DNA of 64,000 nucleotides from assembly GCA_024509875.1 (NCBI GenBank), contig JAMPIV010017573.1, positions 1 through 64,000 of the forward strand, given 5' to 3'. Position 1 is the stretch's first letter; each line of letters opens with the position of its first letter. This document shows positions 21,850 to 31,510 of this stretch, in pieces. Under the pieces are notes generated by a model. The model ran no database searches. It worked only from the letters and a program-made list of their open reading frames with translations, and had not been told where the DNA came from. Source of the DNA: Oreohelix idahoensis (taxonomy: Eukaryota; Mollusca; Gastropoda; Stylommatophora; Oreohelicidae). Made by a program: the position numbers and the translations under genes.

Positions 21850-22854
21850 TCTTGAGATCATTTCTTTCTCGACTCTACGAGGGTTATTCCAATATATTTC
21901 ATGCCATTCGGTTTAGTAAATGCACCGGCTACATTTGTACGCATGATGCGTCGCGTACTGTCTCATCGTCCCGATGTCTTTACATATATTGACGACATTT
22001 GTCTCTTTAATGACACATGGGATGAACACATTACTGGATTGAAAACATTACTGTCCACTTTACGGTCATGTAATTTAACGGCTAAGCCTTCTAAAGCTTT
22101 CGTGGGTTTTCACGAAATTTCATTTTTAGGTCACCGCGTTGGTCACGGTCGGTTATATACTGAGGACAGTAATGTCTCTAAGATCCTCAACATTTCTACT
22201 CCCAAAACTAAGAAACAAGTGAGATCACTATTGGGTCTTGTTCAGTTCTACGCTAAGTTCATACCTCATCTGTCCACTATTACTGCACCTTTCTCTTCGT
22301 TATTAAAAAAGGGCGCGGCTAACGTGATTCGGTGGTCGGAGGAACACCAAATCGCGTTGGACACCATTAAGGCATTCTTTTCTAAACCTCCTATGTTACA
22401 ATTGCCTAATGCAAACCTCCCTTTCATCTTGCGCAGTGACGCCTCTGCCTACGGTATTAGAAGCGTGTTACTACAGGAGTATGCGGGCACCTTGCACACA
22501 GTACTGTTCGTCTCAGGGAAACTTACATCGGCTGAACAAAAGTACTCCGTTCTCGATAAGGAACTTTTGTCTCTCGTGTGGTCTATAACTAAACTCCAAC
22601 GTTATCTTCTGGGATCTCACTTCTTTGTAGAGACGGATCAGAAAGCACTTACTGCATTAAACACCAAAGACGTCAGATCTGCAAAGTACACCAGATATGC
22701 AATTTCATTGCAACCCTACTGTTTCACAATCCGGGCAATACCTGGATCACAGAACGTTTTCGCTGATATTTTGTCCCGCTGCCCGAGTGAATCATGCGAC
22801 TTGGTACGCCCTACAAATGTGGATGCCTCTACACATACTACATCACATTTGTAA
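21850..22854 (+). pseudogene. Truncated reverse transcriptase and RNase H of element B
   Basis: The frame 21901-22854 encodes MPFGLVNAPATFVRMM, FTYIDDICLF (catalytic YIDD at residues 29-32), FLGHRVGHG, LLGLVQFYAKFIPHLS, then RNase H with RSDASAYGIRSVLL, LDKELLSLVW, FVETDQKALTAL and NVFADILSR, so the four acidic positions are present. Everything upstream of the MPFG block is missing. A scrambled remnant of motif A may be present at about 21855-21900 (LDST/GY-like residues in mixed frames). No integrase follows before the 3' LTR. In the RNase H, the usual GVGAVL is GIRSVL. The copy cannot supply reverse transcriptase. Confidence 0.85.
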
Positions 22855-23828
22855 ACATGACGTTCTTTGAACTTTACTTTGTGCATCAGTGACAATTTTT
22901 TTTGGTACATACTTAGTCAAGTGAATAAAGTTGTAACATTCCGTTGAATTACTTGAAGCGGAAAGAAGAAAAAAAAAAAAAAAAAAACAGTGAATTATAT
23001 ATAACAGTGATGATCACATAACTTTTAGTATTTATGACATTATCTGCGTAAAGATACATTGTGTATTTAGATAAACAATAGTATATCGTGAACTATTTAA
23101 CAATATTTTGTGGAATCTTTGGTATTTCAACATACTAAAACTTTTAAGGATCTTCGTGTTTATGAACTGGTTTTGAAGTTAACTTTGAATCTTCAAGAAC
23201 TAATTGAACTTTTAACAGTGTAATAAACTGAAACATTATTCAGTACATTGTGATTAATGAACATATTTAATTAGTTTAATATAATTAACTATAAATATTT
23301 TAATCCTAATGATTACATCGAGTAACTATCACTCATTTTAGATAGTGATACGTCATTGGTAGTTATTCAATGATACTACTCATCCTTAGACACGGTTAGG
23401 TGTGTTGATGACTTCAAGTGTTGTATTCATATTCTTTGATTTTTGCCACTTCTCATTTTTTAATTTTTATACATTTTCATCTTTTCCTTTAAATTCATGT
23501 ATTACCATATCTCTTTATTTCTTATTGCATTTGGTTTCAATTAATCATCCTTTATGCTTTGATTTTCTTTCATCTCTTCCACATTGTTCCAAAGTTGGTC
23601 AATTGTGATGATATGCTTTTATGCATATTTGTTTTTGAGTTGAGTTGAATTTGATTTTGTTCGTTCACTCTCCTCTTTTTGATTAATATGCCTCTCTTGC
23701 ATTCTTAGTATTATTAGTATATAATACATATTTGTAAGCTTGTTTCACCTCTCCGCGGTAATTAAATGAAAGAAAAAAAAAAAAAAATTTAATAGAATTA
23801 AATTTTTTGCGGACGGTGTGAAGGAAGC
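22855..23828 (+). other. 3' non-coding part of element B
   Basis: About 1 kb of AT-rich sequence between RNase H and the 3' LTR with no integrase, envelope or other frame. A-rich runs at 22970-22986 and 23771-23787. The purine-rich GTGAAGGAAGC just before 23829 is in the position of the polypurine tract. Confidence 0.7.
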
Positions 23829-24931
23829 TGATGCCTCCTTTATTGTATTCTAAACACTCACGGGTAGTCATCAGGTTATACTTCGGTTGAGTGAGTACAC
23901 ACCAACTTATGTTGATGTTTGTTTTTTATAAATGTCTTCTGTCACGCACGAATATGCACAATTTGGTGTAGGGGAATTCGTGCGCGCTTGTGTCCAAGCA
24001 AGGGAGATGACGTCAGAGGTTAAAAAAAATGAAAGCCAGCATCTCAAGCCAGACATTGAGTCTGTTGCCTATATTCCTATATATACCCAGTGTGTTGGGT
24101 TAGTTATTCTTCTGGTACAATGACTTCTTGGTAGAAGTCATTGTCGGATTACACTACACGTAAGTCCGAACCAGTTTTGGTAAGAAGTGAATTGTTTACT
24201 TGAACTTTCGTGTCACCATCCTTCGTTGGCATCTAGCTAGCACCTTTCTGCAAAGGGGTGCTATAATGGATCAACGGGGAATTTCACCGAAAGTATTTTA
24301 ATATTATAAAGGATTCAAGGCTTCATCCTTTACGGTTTATTGGATTGTAATAATATATGGATTGCCGTCGTACGAGTCACGGCGACGAAGAGAGGTTAGC
24401 CAAGCACTAGGACATAACCTTCGTTGTTTATATTATATGCAAGTATGTATGGATCTGCCATGTCAGGGGTACCAAGCTACTAAAGTAACCGACCAGAATT
24501 GTAGGACAGAATCAATATATTTATTCCAAGATCTTTATGGTTGAATAGTCCTAACGGTCATGACATTGACGCAAGGTCAAACCCTGATCTTATGTGAGGA
24601 AGTTATTATGCCTGTACCATGCCTATATATATGCTACATGTACGTTTACTGTGGAATCCATGTTGGAGTACTGTAACCTGTTGTCGTCAACGTATTTTCG
24701 TCCTAAATAAATTATGATGTCAGTAAACCTAACGAGTTCGTCCCTATACACATTGGCACTCGTTGACGTGCCTGCTTGTTATTGAAGTCCTTCCTTCACG
24801 TTCCAAGAAAGAAACATTCGCGTTATTATTGTCAAGTCCAAATAGCATCGCCCGTGTTGGACCGTTGTCATTACGACACCATCAACATCCTTTAGACAGC
24901 GGTTCACACCCCAGTAAAAGCGAAGGCTACA
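23829..24931 (+). repeat. 3' LTR of element B
   Basis: 1103 bp, the same length as the 5' LTR and differing at about two sites. It begins TGATGCCTCC after a purine-rich tract and ends GGCTACA before the target duplication GCAAC (24932-24936). Confidence 0.93.
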
Positions 24932-24936
24932 GCAAC

Positions 24937-25344
24937 ATATTCAAATCAGATTGGCTGATCCTTTGAGGCGCGCATAACAAAGGCGTGGGAAGGCAGTGAA
25001 TATAATCTGACCATTTTCTCAAGCTATTTCACTTGAGAAATCGCTCGCCAAGATACCAGACCTTGCTAGACTGAAGAATTATAATTCAGAATTTCTTCTT
25101 AAACATACCGGACACCTTTTATTGGATAATTTTGAACAGACTTTCATAGCCCAGGAAATCTCTTAAAATAAGGAAACCGGGACTGAGGAAACTGAAGGAC
25201 CACACACGAAGTAAGAGAGGGAACTTATTAAATTAACGACACCATAGACGCTTGTAAGTGGCCGATTCAAGTCTCTTTGATTCATCTGAGCAAAAAGTCT
25301 GTGAGCCAGGATTGGCGTAAGTTGTGATTTCCATTTCATTTTTT
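24937..25344. other. Spacer
   Basis: Sequence between element B and a SINE. No gene or repeat was recognised by eye. Confidence 0.4.
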
Positions 25345-25358
25345 ATTACTATCATGTG

Positions 25359-25727
25359 GGAGCCGCGCTAGCGTAGTGGTTACAACACCGCTCTGGCGAC
25401 CGGGTGATACAGGATCAAACCCGGGCGACGGCATTTGAGGATTTTTCGTCGACCGGGATTTGGACTGGATTAACTCGAGACCTGGCGAGAACATTTGAAG
25501 GAGTGTCGTCGACCAGGGACTGGCGGCTCCTGAGCCGACCCAGCTGCAATGGGTACCTCCGAAATCGGCGAGTATTTGCCTGAATGGCGAGGGACACCTG
25601 TCTCTGTACAAGAAATAAAGGGATACTCACGTAAAATCAATGTCAGGTTAGACATAAAATAATAACCTGAGATTTCGCCTCGAGTATTAGCGGGCGTACG
25701 AAAAAAAAAAAAAAAAAAAAAAAAAAA
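25359..25727 (+). mobile_element. tRNA-derived SINE with poly(A) and 14-bp target duplication
   Basis: Starts GGAGCCGCGCTAGCGTAGTGG, in which TAGCGTAGTGG fits the polymerase III box A, and GGATCAAACCC at about 25412 fits box B. The body of about 300 bp follows, and it ends in about 27 A residues. It is bounded by ATTACTATCATGTG at 25345-25358 and 25728-25741, a perfect 14-bp duplication. This is a well-preserved SINE, mobilised by a LINE that recognises a poly(A) tail, unlike the AAGT-tailed LINEs seen nearby. Confidence 0.92.
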
Positions 25728-25795
25728 ATTACTATCATGTGAACTAACATATATATTTGTGTATATTACCATGTGAATTTTAATATGTGAAACTC

Positions 25796-27366
25796 TCAGA
25801 ACTCCTGGATGGTGAGCATGGTGAAGCATCAGAAATGATAAACACTAGCCCAGAAGAGAAAACCAATGATGGTGAAGATGACATAAAGATGGAAGAACTG
25901 AAGGCAGCACTGGAGAAAATCAAGATGGGCAAAGCAGCAGGGCATGATGGTATAACACCAGAAATGGTTAAGTTCATGGGAGCATCAGGCGACCTATTAC
26001 TCTTAGGGGTTTTACAGGCAGCATGGTACAACAAGACCATACCAAAGGATTGGGAGATTGCCATCATAACACCAATTTTCAAAAAGGGTGACAATCGACA
26101 GTGTGGAAACCATAGAGGCATATCCCTTCTCAGTGTCCCTGGTAAAATCTACTATAGAATCCTAGAGCAGAGACTCCGACGCCTAGCTGAGCCACAATTG
26201 GATGAGGTCCAGTGCGGATTCCGAGCAAACCGAAGTACTCAAGACCTAATCTTCACACTCAGACAGCTGAGTGAAAAGGCCCTTGAGTATAAGAGTGAGA
26301 TGCATCTGTGTTTCATAGATCTGGAAAAGGCGTTTGACAGGGTCCCCTGGAGCAAACTTTGGGACTGTTTGACAAGGAAGAATATTCCAGCACCTCTGAT
26401 TCATGCTATACAGAGCTTCTACAAGTCTTGCAGAAATTATGTGAGGACAGCAAACCATAAGTCGGAAGAGTTCAGGACCACCACTGGTGTAAGACAAGGT
26501 GATATCCTATCACCTTACCTCTTCATACTCCTTATGGATGATGTCATCATGGCATGTAAGGAGAGAACAAGAAAGTATTCAGTGGGGTACTGGAAGATGA
26601 GACAGGTCTATATTTCGGAGCTGGCATTTGCTGATGATGTTGCCCTGATTGCTAAATCAGAGGCACATCTCCAATCCAACCTGCAAGTCTGGAAGGAAGA
26701 GCTGGAGAAGAGAGGGATGATCATAAGCAGCTCTAAAACAAAATCCATGGTGATATCACGAGAAGAAAGAAAACATCAGATTAAGCTGGGAGAACATGTC
26801 CTGGAGCAGGTCGACCACTTTAAATACCTCGGAGCTATTATAGACCGAAAGGGAGGCATCAAAGAAGAGTTGGCCACTCGAAAAGCAGCAGCTTGGAGAC
26901 TTTTTCAGGCCATAAATCGAGGATTCCTCAGCAAGAGAGAGGTTGGTAAGAAAACGAAGATGCAATGACTACAACCCATAAAAGCCAGATCCAAACCTCA
27001 GAAATGAGGTATCTGAGGAAGGTGGTTGAAGTAACAAGAAAAGACATGGTACGCAACCAGACGATACGTCAAGGCCTTAAATTCTACCCCCTGCAGACCC
27101 AAGTAGAACAGTCCCAATTAAGATGGTTTGGCCATGTCTGCAGAATGGGAGAAGATCGGATACCACGACAAGCATGGGGAACAAAGAGCCAAGGATCCAG
27201 ACCCCGAGGACGACCCAGAGTCCGCTGGGAGGACAACATTAGACAGTCTTTGAAGGATCGAGGACTAGAATGGAACCAGGCCAGGAGGAAGACAGCCGAT
27301 AGGATAGTCTGGCGCTCTCTCTTCCAAACCTCTACACCTCACGGTAGAAGGGGAACGACTAAGTAA
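25796..27366 (+). pseudogene. LINE reverse transcriptase with a 55-bp deletion
   Basis: Reverse transcriptase of an RTE-like LINE: GKAAGHDGITPEMVKFMG, WEIAIITPIFKKGDN, NHRGISLLSVPGKIYYRIL, EVQCGFRANRSTQDLIFTLR, CFIDLEKAFDRVPWSKLW (motif A), TTGVRQGDILSPYLFILLMD, LAFADDVALIAKS (catalytic FADD), DHFKYLGAIIDRKGG, and the C-terminal WFGHVCRMGEDR block. The reading is open from 25796 to 26968, then shifts to a second frame (26965-27366). Comparison with 12884-13407 shows that 55 bp encoding VYRSTYVPVLTYGCES have been deleted after AAGATG at 26961, causing the shift. The palm domain itself is intact. Confidence 0.9.
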
Positions 27367-27374
27367 GTAAGTAA
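25796..27374 (+). mobile_element. 5'-truncated LINE with 7-bp target duplication
   Basis: LINE copy of 1579 bp bounded by GAAACTC at 25789-25795 and 27375-27381, ending in a (TAAG)n tail. It begins inside the linker just upstream of reverse transcriptase and contains the whole reverse transcriptase and C-terminal region. The 3' 450 bp are nearly identical to 12884-13407. Confidence 0.92.
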
Positions 27375-27404
27375 GAAACTCGCTAGTGGAGGTCAAAATC
27401 ATTT

Positions 27405-27470
27405 GAGGCTGGCAACCTCAGCGTATAGCATGATGATTCAAGAACCACCACTGCACGGGCTGGTGATTGC
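27405..27470 (+). repeat. Dispersed repeat related to 5330-5480
   Basis: GAGGCTGGCAACCTCAGCGT and CCACTGCACGGGCTGG occur in the same order and spacing as on the minus strand of the 5.4-kb copy. The segment follows the LINE target duplication directly. Confidence 0.45.
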
Positions 27471-27591
27471 TTTATTGATAGTTTCGTAAGGAGAACTAAA
27501 AGCATAAAGTAGTTCCAGGTTCCATACGGAGTAGGGAGCGAACGATGAGGGAAATGATGTACATTCTAAGTAAAATACTTACATTTTCAAA

Positions 27592-27850
27592 GCAGTGTAA
27601 ATGTCCATATTAACATATTCACCTTAAAATTAATGTAAGTTTTCAATATTTAAACCAGTGTAAATGTCTATGTGAAAATATTCATTTTAAAGGTAATGGA
27701 AGTTTCAAACTTTTCAATCAGTGTTAACGTAAATGAAAACATATTCAATTTATATTGTGAACACTTTTCAATCAGTGGAAATGTATATGTAAACAGACTC
27801 TATCTGTATATTATTAACCTTTTCATTTAAATATAAAGTAACTATGAAAG
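27592..27850. repeat. Diverged tandem repeat, 60-70-bp period
   Basis: Four or so diverged copies each containing CAGTGTAAATGT (or GTGGAAATGT), a TATATGTAAACATATTCA-like middle and TTTTCAAT near the end. The copies differ enough that the array must be old. No function seen. Confidence 0.6.
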
Positions 27851-28629
27851 CTATTCTGTTTAAATGTAAAGGAAGTTTTATCCCGATGGATTAAATTTAA
27901 TTCTCATCGAGGGTAAATTCTGAGTTAATTGGGATGGTGGTATGGGAAGATAGGAACCCATAACTACGGGGTGGAAAACGCCATACACAGAAGAGCGTTT
28001 CGTTCTATTCTTTTACAATAGTTATTGGTGGTACCAGCAGAAAGTACTATCTCTGGAACAAGAAGGGAACAGTGGCCTAAGCTTTAAGACGAAGGACCCA
28101 CTTGGTAGACTCTCTTTGACATTTCTTGGAAACGAGCTACACCCGACAACCTTGACCAGAGACGAGCGTGAGCAGAGTGAAAAGAACCAACCCATAAGAA
28201 GGAGCAGAACCTTCATTGGCAGCTAAGTTCAAATATATGTTGCCACTAGAACTTCTTGTAACATTTCACAATCCATAACGACCGTGATGATAACTTTTCT
28301 TGATCCATAACTATTCAAATTATTTTCCAACTGTTAAAACTTAAGTAATTATTAAATTTTGTTATTTGCAATTGTACAAATTTAACTTCGATTTAATCAT
28401 TTTAAAGTTACTGCATGTTTGTCTCAGTCAATTTACTACACACTCTAAACAGAGCTATACTAGAATAATAGAATTCCACTGAGTAAATCAGGGGTGGGGG
28501 CTTAAACGAGGTGAACTTATTAAGTGCTTAAATCCTTCACAAAAGCGGCCGCAGAATTACAGAGTTAACATACTCAGCCAAAGCAGTATTGTTCTCGCTT
28601 ATTCTGAATATCTTGTGAAGACTCCCTTT
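27851..28629. other. AT-rich spacer
   Basis: No gene recognised. A CG-rich GCGGCCGC site lies at about 28545. Confidence 0.4.
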
Positions 28630-28865
28630 GAAATAGAAGTGCCATCACCCTTCTAGCTACATCTCTGCCAAGAGTAATCTTGTGCGAAGGTAGATACCTT
28701 TGAAGCCCATGTTAGATACTCTTGAGTTTTGGCCACTGTTGGACCACTACTGCAAAGCAGGGGATGCAATTCTGTCACAATTGGCGTCTCGACTTGGGAT
28801 TGAACGCGGTCGCACAAGCGTGATAAGTCACAGATGAGCGACTTGCGCCGGGATTATAGAACTTG
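28630..28865 (-). repeat. SINE copy with tRNA-like head
   Basis: On the minus strand the sequence starts near 28862 with GGCGCAAGTCGCTCATCTG, then CGCGTTCAATCCC, which resembles a polymerase III box B. The body continues through GCATCCCCTGCTTTGCAG, CAAGATTACTCTTGGCAGAG and GCACTTCTATTTCA. The body matches 3840-4005 on the plus strand. Box A is a weak match, so the tRNA origin is an inference. Confidence 0.5.
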
Positions 28866-29114
28866 TCTAGTAATTCCCCTAGACGACTGACGTAAATTTC
28901 AGATTTACTGAAAGAATAGTGCCAAGAGTGAGTTTAATTGTAAGACTGAGCATACATTAGCATTCATACCCTTCGATGTGTCATGTGGGAGACTGAGGAC
29001 CTATGAGTTAGCCTTGAGTGCAATGATGTCGATTCTGAACAACAAAAAGAATTATATTTTTATTATAATATCACTGTATGCTCCTACAACGTTCTATATT
29101 GCTGCCTAGATATG

Positions 29115-29205
29115 TAAAAGATAAAGGATCCCGTTAAACGCCCATTGAGGCATATTAGGAATAAGGTGTTAGGCCCATATTTTCTTGACCATCGGCACTC
29201 CAGGT
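29115..29205. repeat. Fragment of the SINE also seen at 61655-61910
   Basis: Shares AAAGGATCCCGTTA, CGCCCA.TGAGGCATATT, GGTGTTAGGCCCATA and TTCTTGACCATCGGCAC with 61650-61740. The tRNA-like head of the 61-kb copy is absent here. Confidence 0.65.
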
Positions 29206-29823
29206 ATGTGTGTGACTCAATTTCGTGTATTTCTTTTCAGTTTCACCTTTATTTTTGGCTAACAGATACCATAACTGCTTCTCTACATATGTTTACGACA
29301 TGCAATAATTATTTAAACCAGTTAGGCTGGTGTAAAATCCTTCTTTCATGGACTTTTCGTTGTCAGTGGTTGGTGCATGTGATGAGTTACTGTTAATTTT
29401 ATTTTCAACTCGCCCCATTTCTTGTCCCATTTATTAATTTTGGTTCTTTTTTTCTTTCTAATTCGCCCTAGTTCGTATTTGTTCTAATTCTGGGTTATTC
29501 TGTATGGCGGTAGGATGACTCATACCACCAACACCAACCCTACTCGGTTGGAGATGGGAGAAAACCCCTACCCGTGTGGTAACGTGGGCTAGTGAGTCAT
29601 TCTTGTTGATAGGCGGTCAGTATAGTTAGGTAATATTACGTACATTTTTTCAGCGAGCTTCGAGGGGAGTCTATTTTCTTTGAACTCCCCCCCCCCCCTT
29701 TTCCCGTTCTAGCGGGGAGGGGGGATAACTCTTCATCGCTAGTGGATTGGTCGAGTTAAGATAATATTATGATATTTAACGGGATGCTCGTACGATTGGT
29801 TTTGATTTTTAATTTATGTAGCA

Positions 29824-30051
29824 GTCATTAGGTTACGTCAGAAGTTGGGTTGGAAGCGGATTTTGGGAGACGATGCTAGAAGCTATGACACACCGCGTCG
29901 GATTGCATCAGAAAATTGGCCCTATATATACAGTGCCAAATTAGTAGTTAGGGCTCCCAAGTCCAAGAATCTTATTGCCGTGAATAGCGTCAATTCAGTC
30001 TGCCCGGTTGTGGATATTCTGAAGTCTGGGTATGTTCGTAAACTTAATTAG
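29824..30051 (+). CDS. Open segment, possible exon of unknown gene
   Basis: A 68-codon frame (from ATG at 29845; the frame is open from about 29824) with mixed amino-acid composition (RILGDDARSYDTPRRIASEN), unlike the low-complexity chance frames around it. Upstream TTTATGTAG could serve as a splice acceptor. No family is recognised and no partner exon is proven. It may be a relic of a mobile element. Confidence 0.2.
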   Translation, partial: VIRLRQKLGWKRILGDDARSYDTPRRIASENWPYIYSAKLVVRAPKSKNLIAVNSVNSVCPVVDILKSGYVRKLN

Positions 30052-30905
30052 TGGTGTAAGAATTTAGCTAAAAGATTTAGCAAGTAAGAGTAAGCTTTCT
30101 TCGGGGATTTAATTTTAATTTTAGTCAGTAGTTGCCATCCATTGCCGACTTCTACAAAGCTAAAGCCCGTGTAGTGTAAGTTTGCTGTAATAGCGAATTC
30201 TATGATTTCGTGGCGCGGGTTTGAGATATTAACGGTTGAGAATAGGGGCTTAGGTTAGACGAGAGCACTGCGTAACGTTATAACGAGTTCAGAGTAACTA
30301 CATTTGATTATGATAAATAGAAGTGTATGTACACGGGTGTGTTTGTGGATGCCTATGAAACGGGTATAATTAATGTAATTCAGAAGGAGAAGTGGTAAAG
30401 AGTGTTTAATATTCTGATATATGGTGTAGGCATTTGTGTGTGAATAAGTTGTGCTATTTTGTTAATGTAGTTCAGAAGCAAAAGAGGTGAAGAGTGTGTA
30501 ATATTATGATATATGGTGTGTGCATTTGTGTGCTAAATAATGTTTAATTTGATAACCTTCCATGGGCTGCCTTTAATTAAGAATAGTGCTGGGAAATTAT
30601 TCAGTACAGTTATAATATTGGGATACAGCGAAGCGGTGTTGTGACGCATACCTGCCGAGGTCACGGTCGGAACCTCAGACACAGTCAGGTCAGCCGCGCC
30701 TGGGTTAGTCGTAATAGACAAGCTGTTGATTGTGCAGGGGAGGAGGAGTGAGCGAGGGCAGAAATAATACTTAGAGATGGGAGCTTGTATTTAGGGAAGT
30801 TTTATTATGGTATGGAAAACGAGGTGTAGGTAAATCTTGGTTGTTAATGTGTTTTGAATTATGTATTTTTTGAATTGGTGTAAAACAGTTGTTGTTTTGT
30901 CTTAC

Positions 30906-31109
30906 AGCGATTCACGGCGGAGGGTAGGTAACCCTAATCCTGCAACGGACTTTGCCTTCTCAGAGAGGGAGGCAAGAGACAACATCATAATTGAAGAGAA
31001 CTGGGGTACGCGCATAGTAACTGGCGCCCTAGTTACGTCTACAATACGGAGAGGCATTAGAAGTTCTCACGCCGTGAGGAAACATATACCTCAGCGTGGA
31101 ATTGACTAG
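30906..31109 (+). CDS. Open segment after a good splice-acceptor site
   Basis: GTTGTTGTTTTGTCTTACAG ending at about 30905 is a textbook polypyrimidine tract plus AG. It is followed by an open frame of about 67 codons (SDSRRRVGNPNPATDFAFSE, then a charged middle, ending KHIPQRGID and TAG). Composition is protein-like. I do not recognise the family. It could be a terminal exon of a host gene or of an older retroelement. Confidence 0.3.
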   Translation, partial: SDSRRRVGNPNPATDFAFSEREARDNIIIEENWGTRIVTGALVTSTIRRGIRSSHAVRKHIPQRGID

Positions 31110-31510
31110 GAATTAGAGCTCTTAAGCTTGTACGGCCCAATACAGAACAGGCTATGTTGCCTGGTATTGTTTACATACTGCCACAATAAAGCAGTAGCCA
31201 TTTCCCGAAGCGGTTTAAATTGTCGTTCGGGTGTGAAGAATTGAGTTGCCATCATCATTGCTACATCTACAGCCAGAAGAAAATATCTATATTCAGCAAG
31301 GGTCCCTTCATCAGTATTCTGGAGAGGAGAGAGGGAAATCATACCTTTCTAAATGCTAACGGGAGGAGGTACCTGACGAAGGGTAACGCTGCTGAGCCTC
31401 AGACGAAGACAATAGCGTCAGGAAGGCACTGAACAGAAACAGAGGGGAGAGAGTGGAGTTAGAAGTTGCCTCAAGAACAGTAGAGTTAGATAGAAAATAC
31501 TATAGGAGAG

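Larger units (their letters stand above)
16795..24931 (+). mobile_element. LTR retrotransposon B (Ty3/gypsy-like, RRM-bearing)
   Basis: Complete LTR element of 8137 bp with 1103-bp LTRs (TG...CA) flanked by the 5-bp duplication GCAAC at 16790-16794 and 24932-24936. Order: LTR, leader (17898-18905), gag with long coiled coil, protease, RRM ORF, truncated reverse transcriptase, RNase H, 3' non-coding, LTR. Only two LTR differences were seen by eye (T/C near 17041/24075 and C/A near 17448/24487), so insertion is recent. No integrase was found, and the reverse transcriptase lacks everything before about motif A, so this copy must have been moved by other copies or damaged very recently. Confidence 0.93.
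29206..31505. other. Unassigned region between SINE fragment and element A
   Basis: About 2.3 kb, AT-rich, with a C14 run near 29685-29698 and a GGGGAGGGGGG patch near 29713. Two short open segments at 29830-30051 and 30905-31109 are described separately. The rest shows no recognised feature. Confidence 0.4.

Noticed and set aside
25352..25430. A functional tRNA gene
   Set aside because: Only the box A and box B parts of the tRNA are kept; acceptor and anticodon stems do not fold, and the sequence continues into a SINE body with poly(A).
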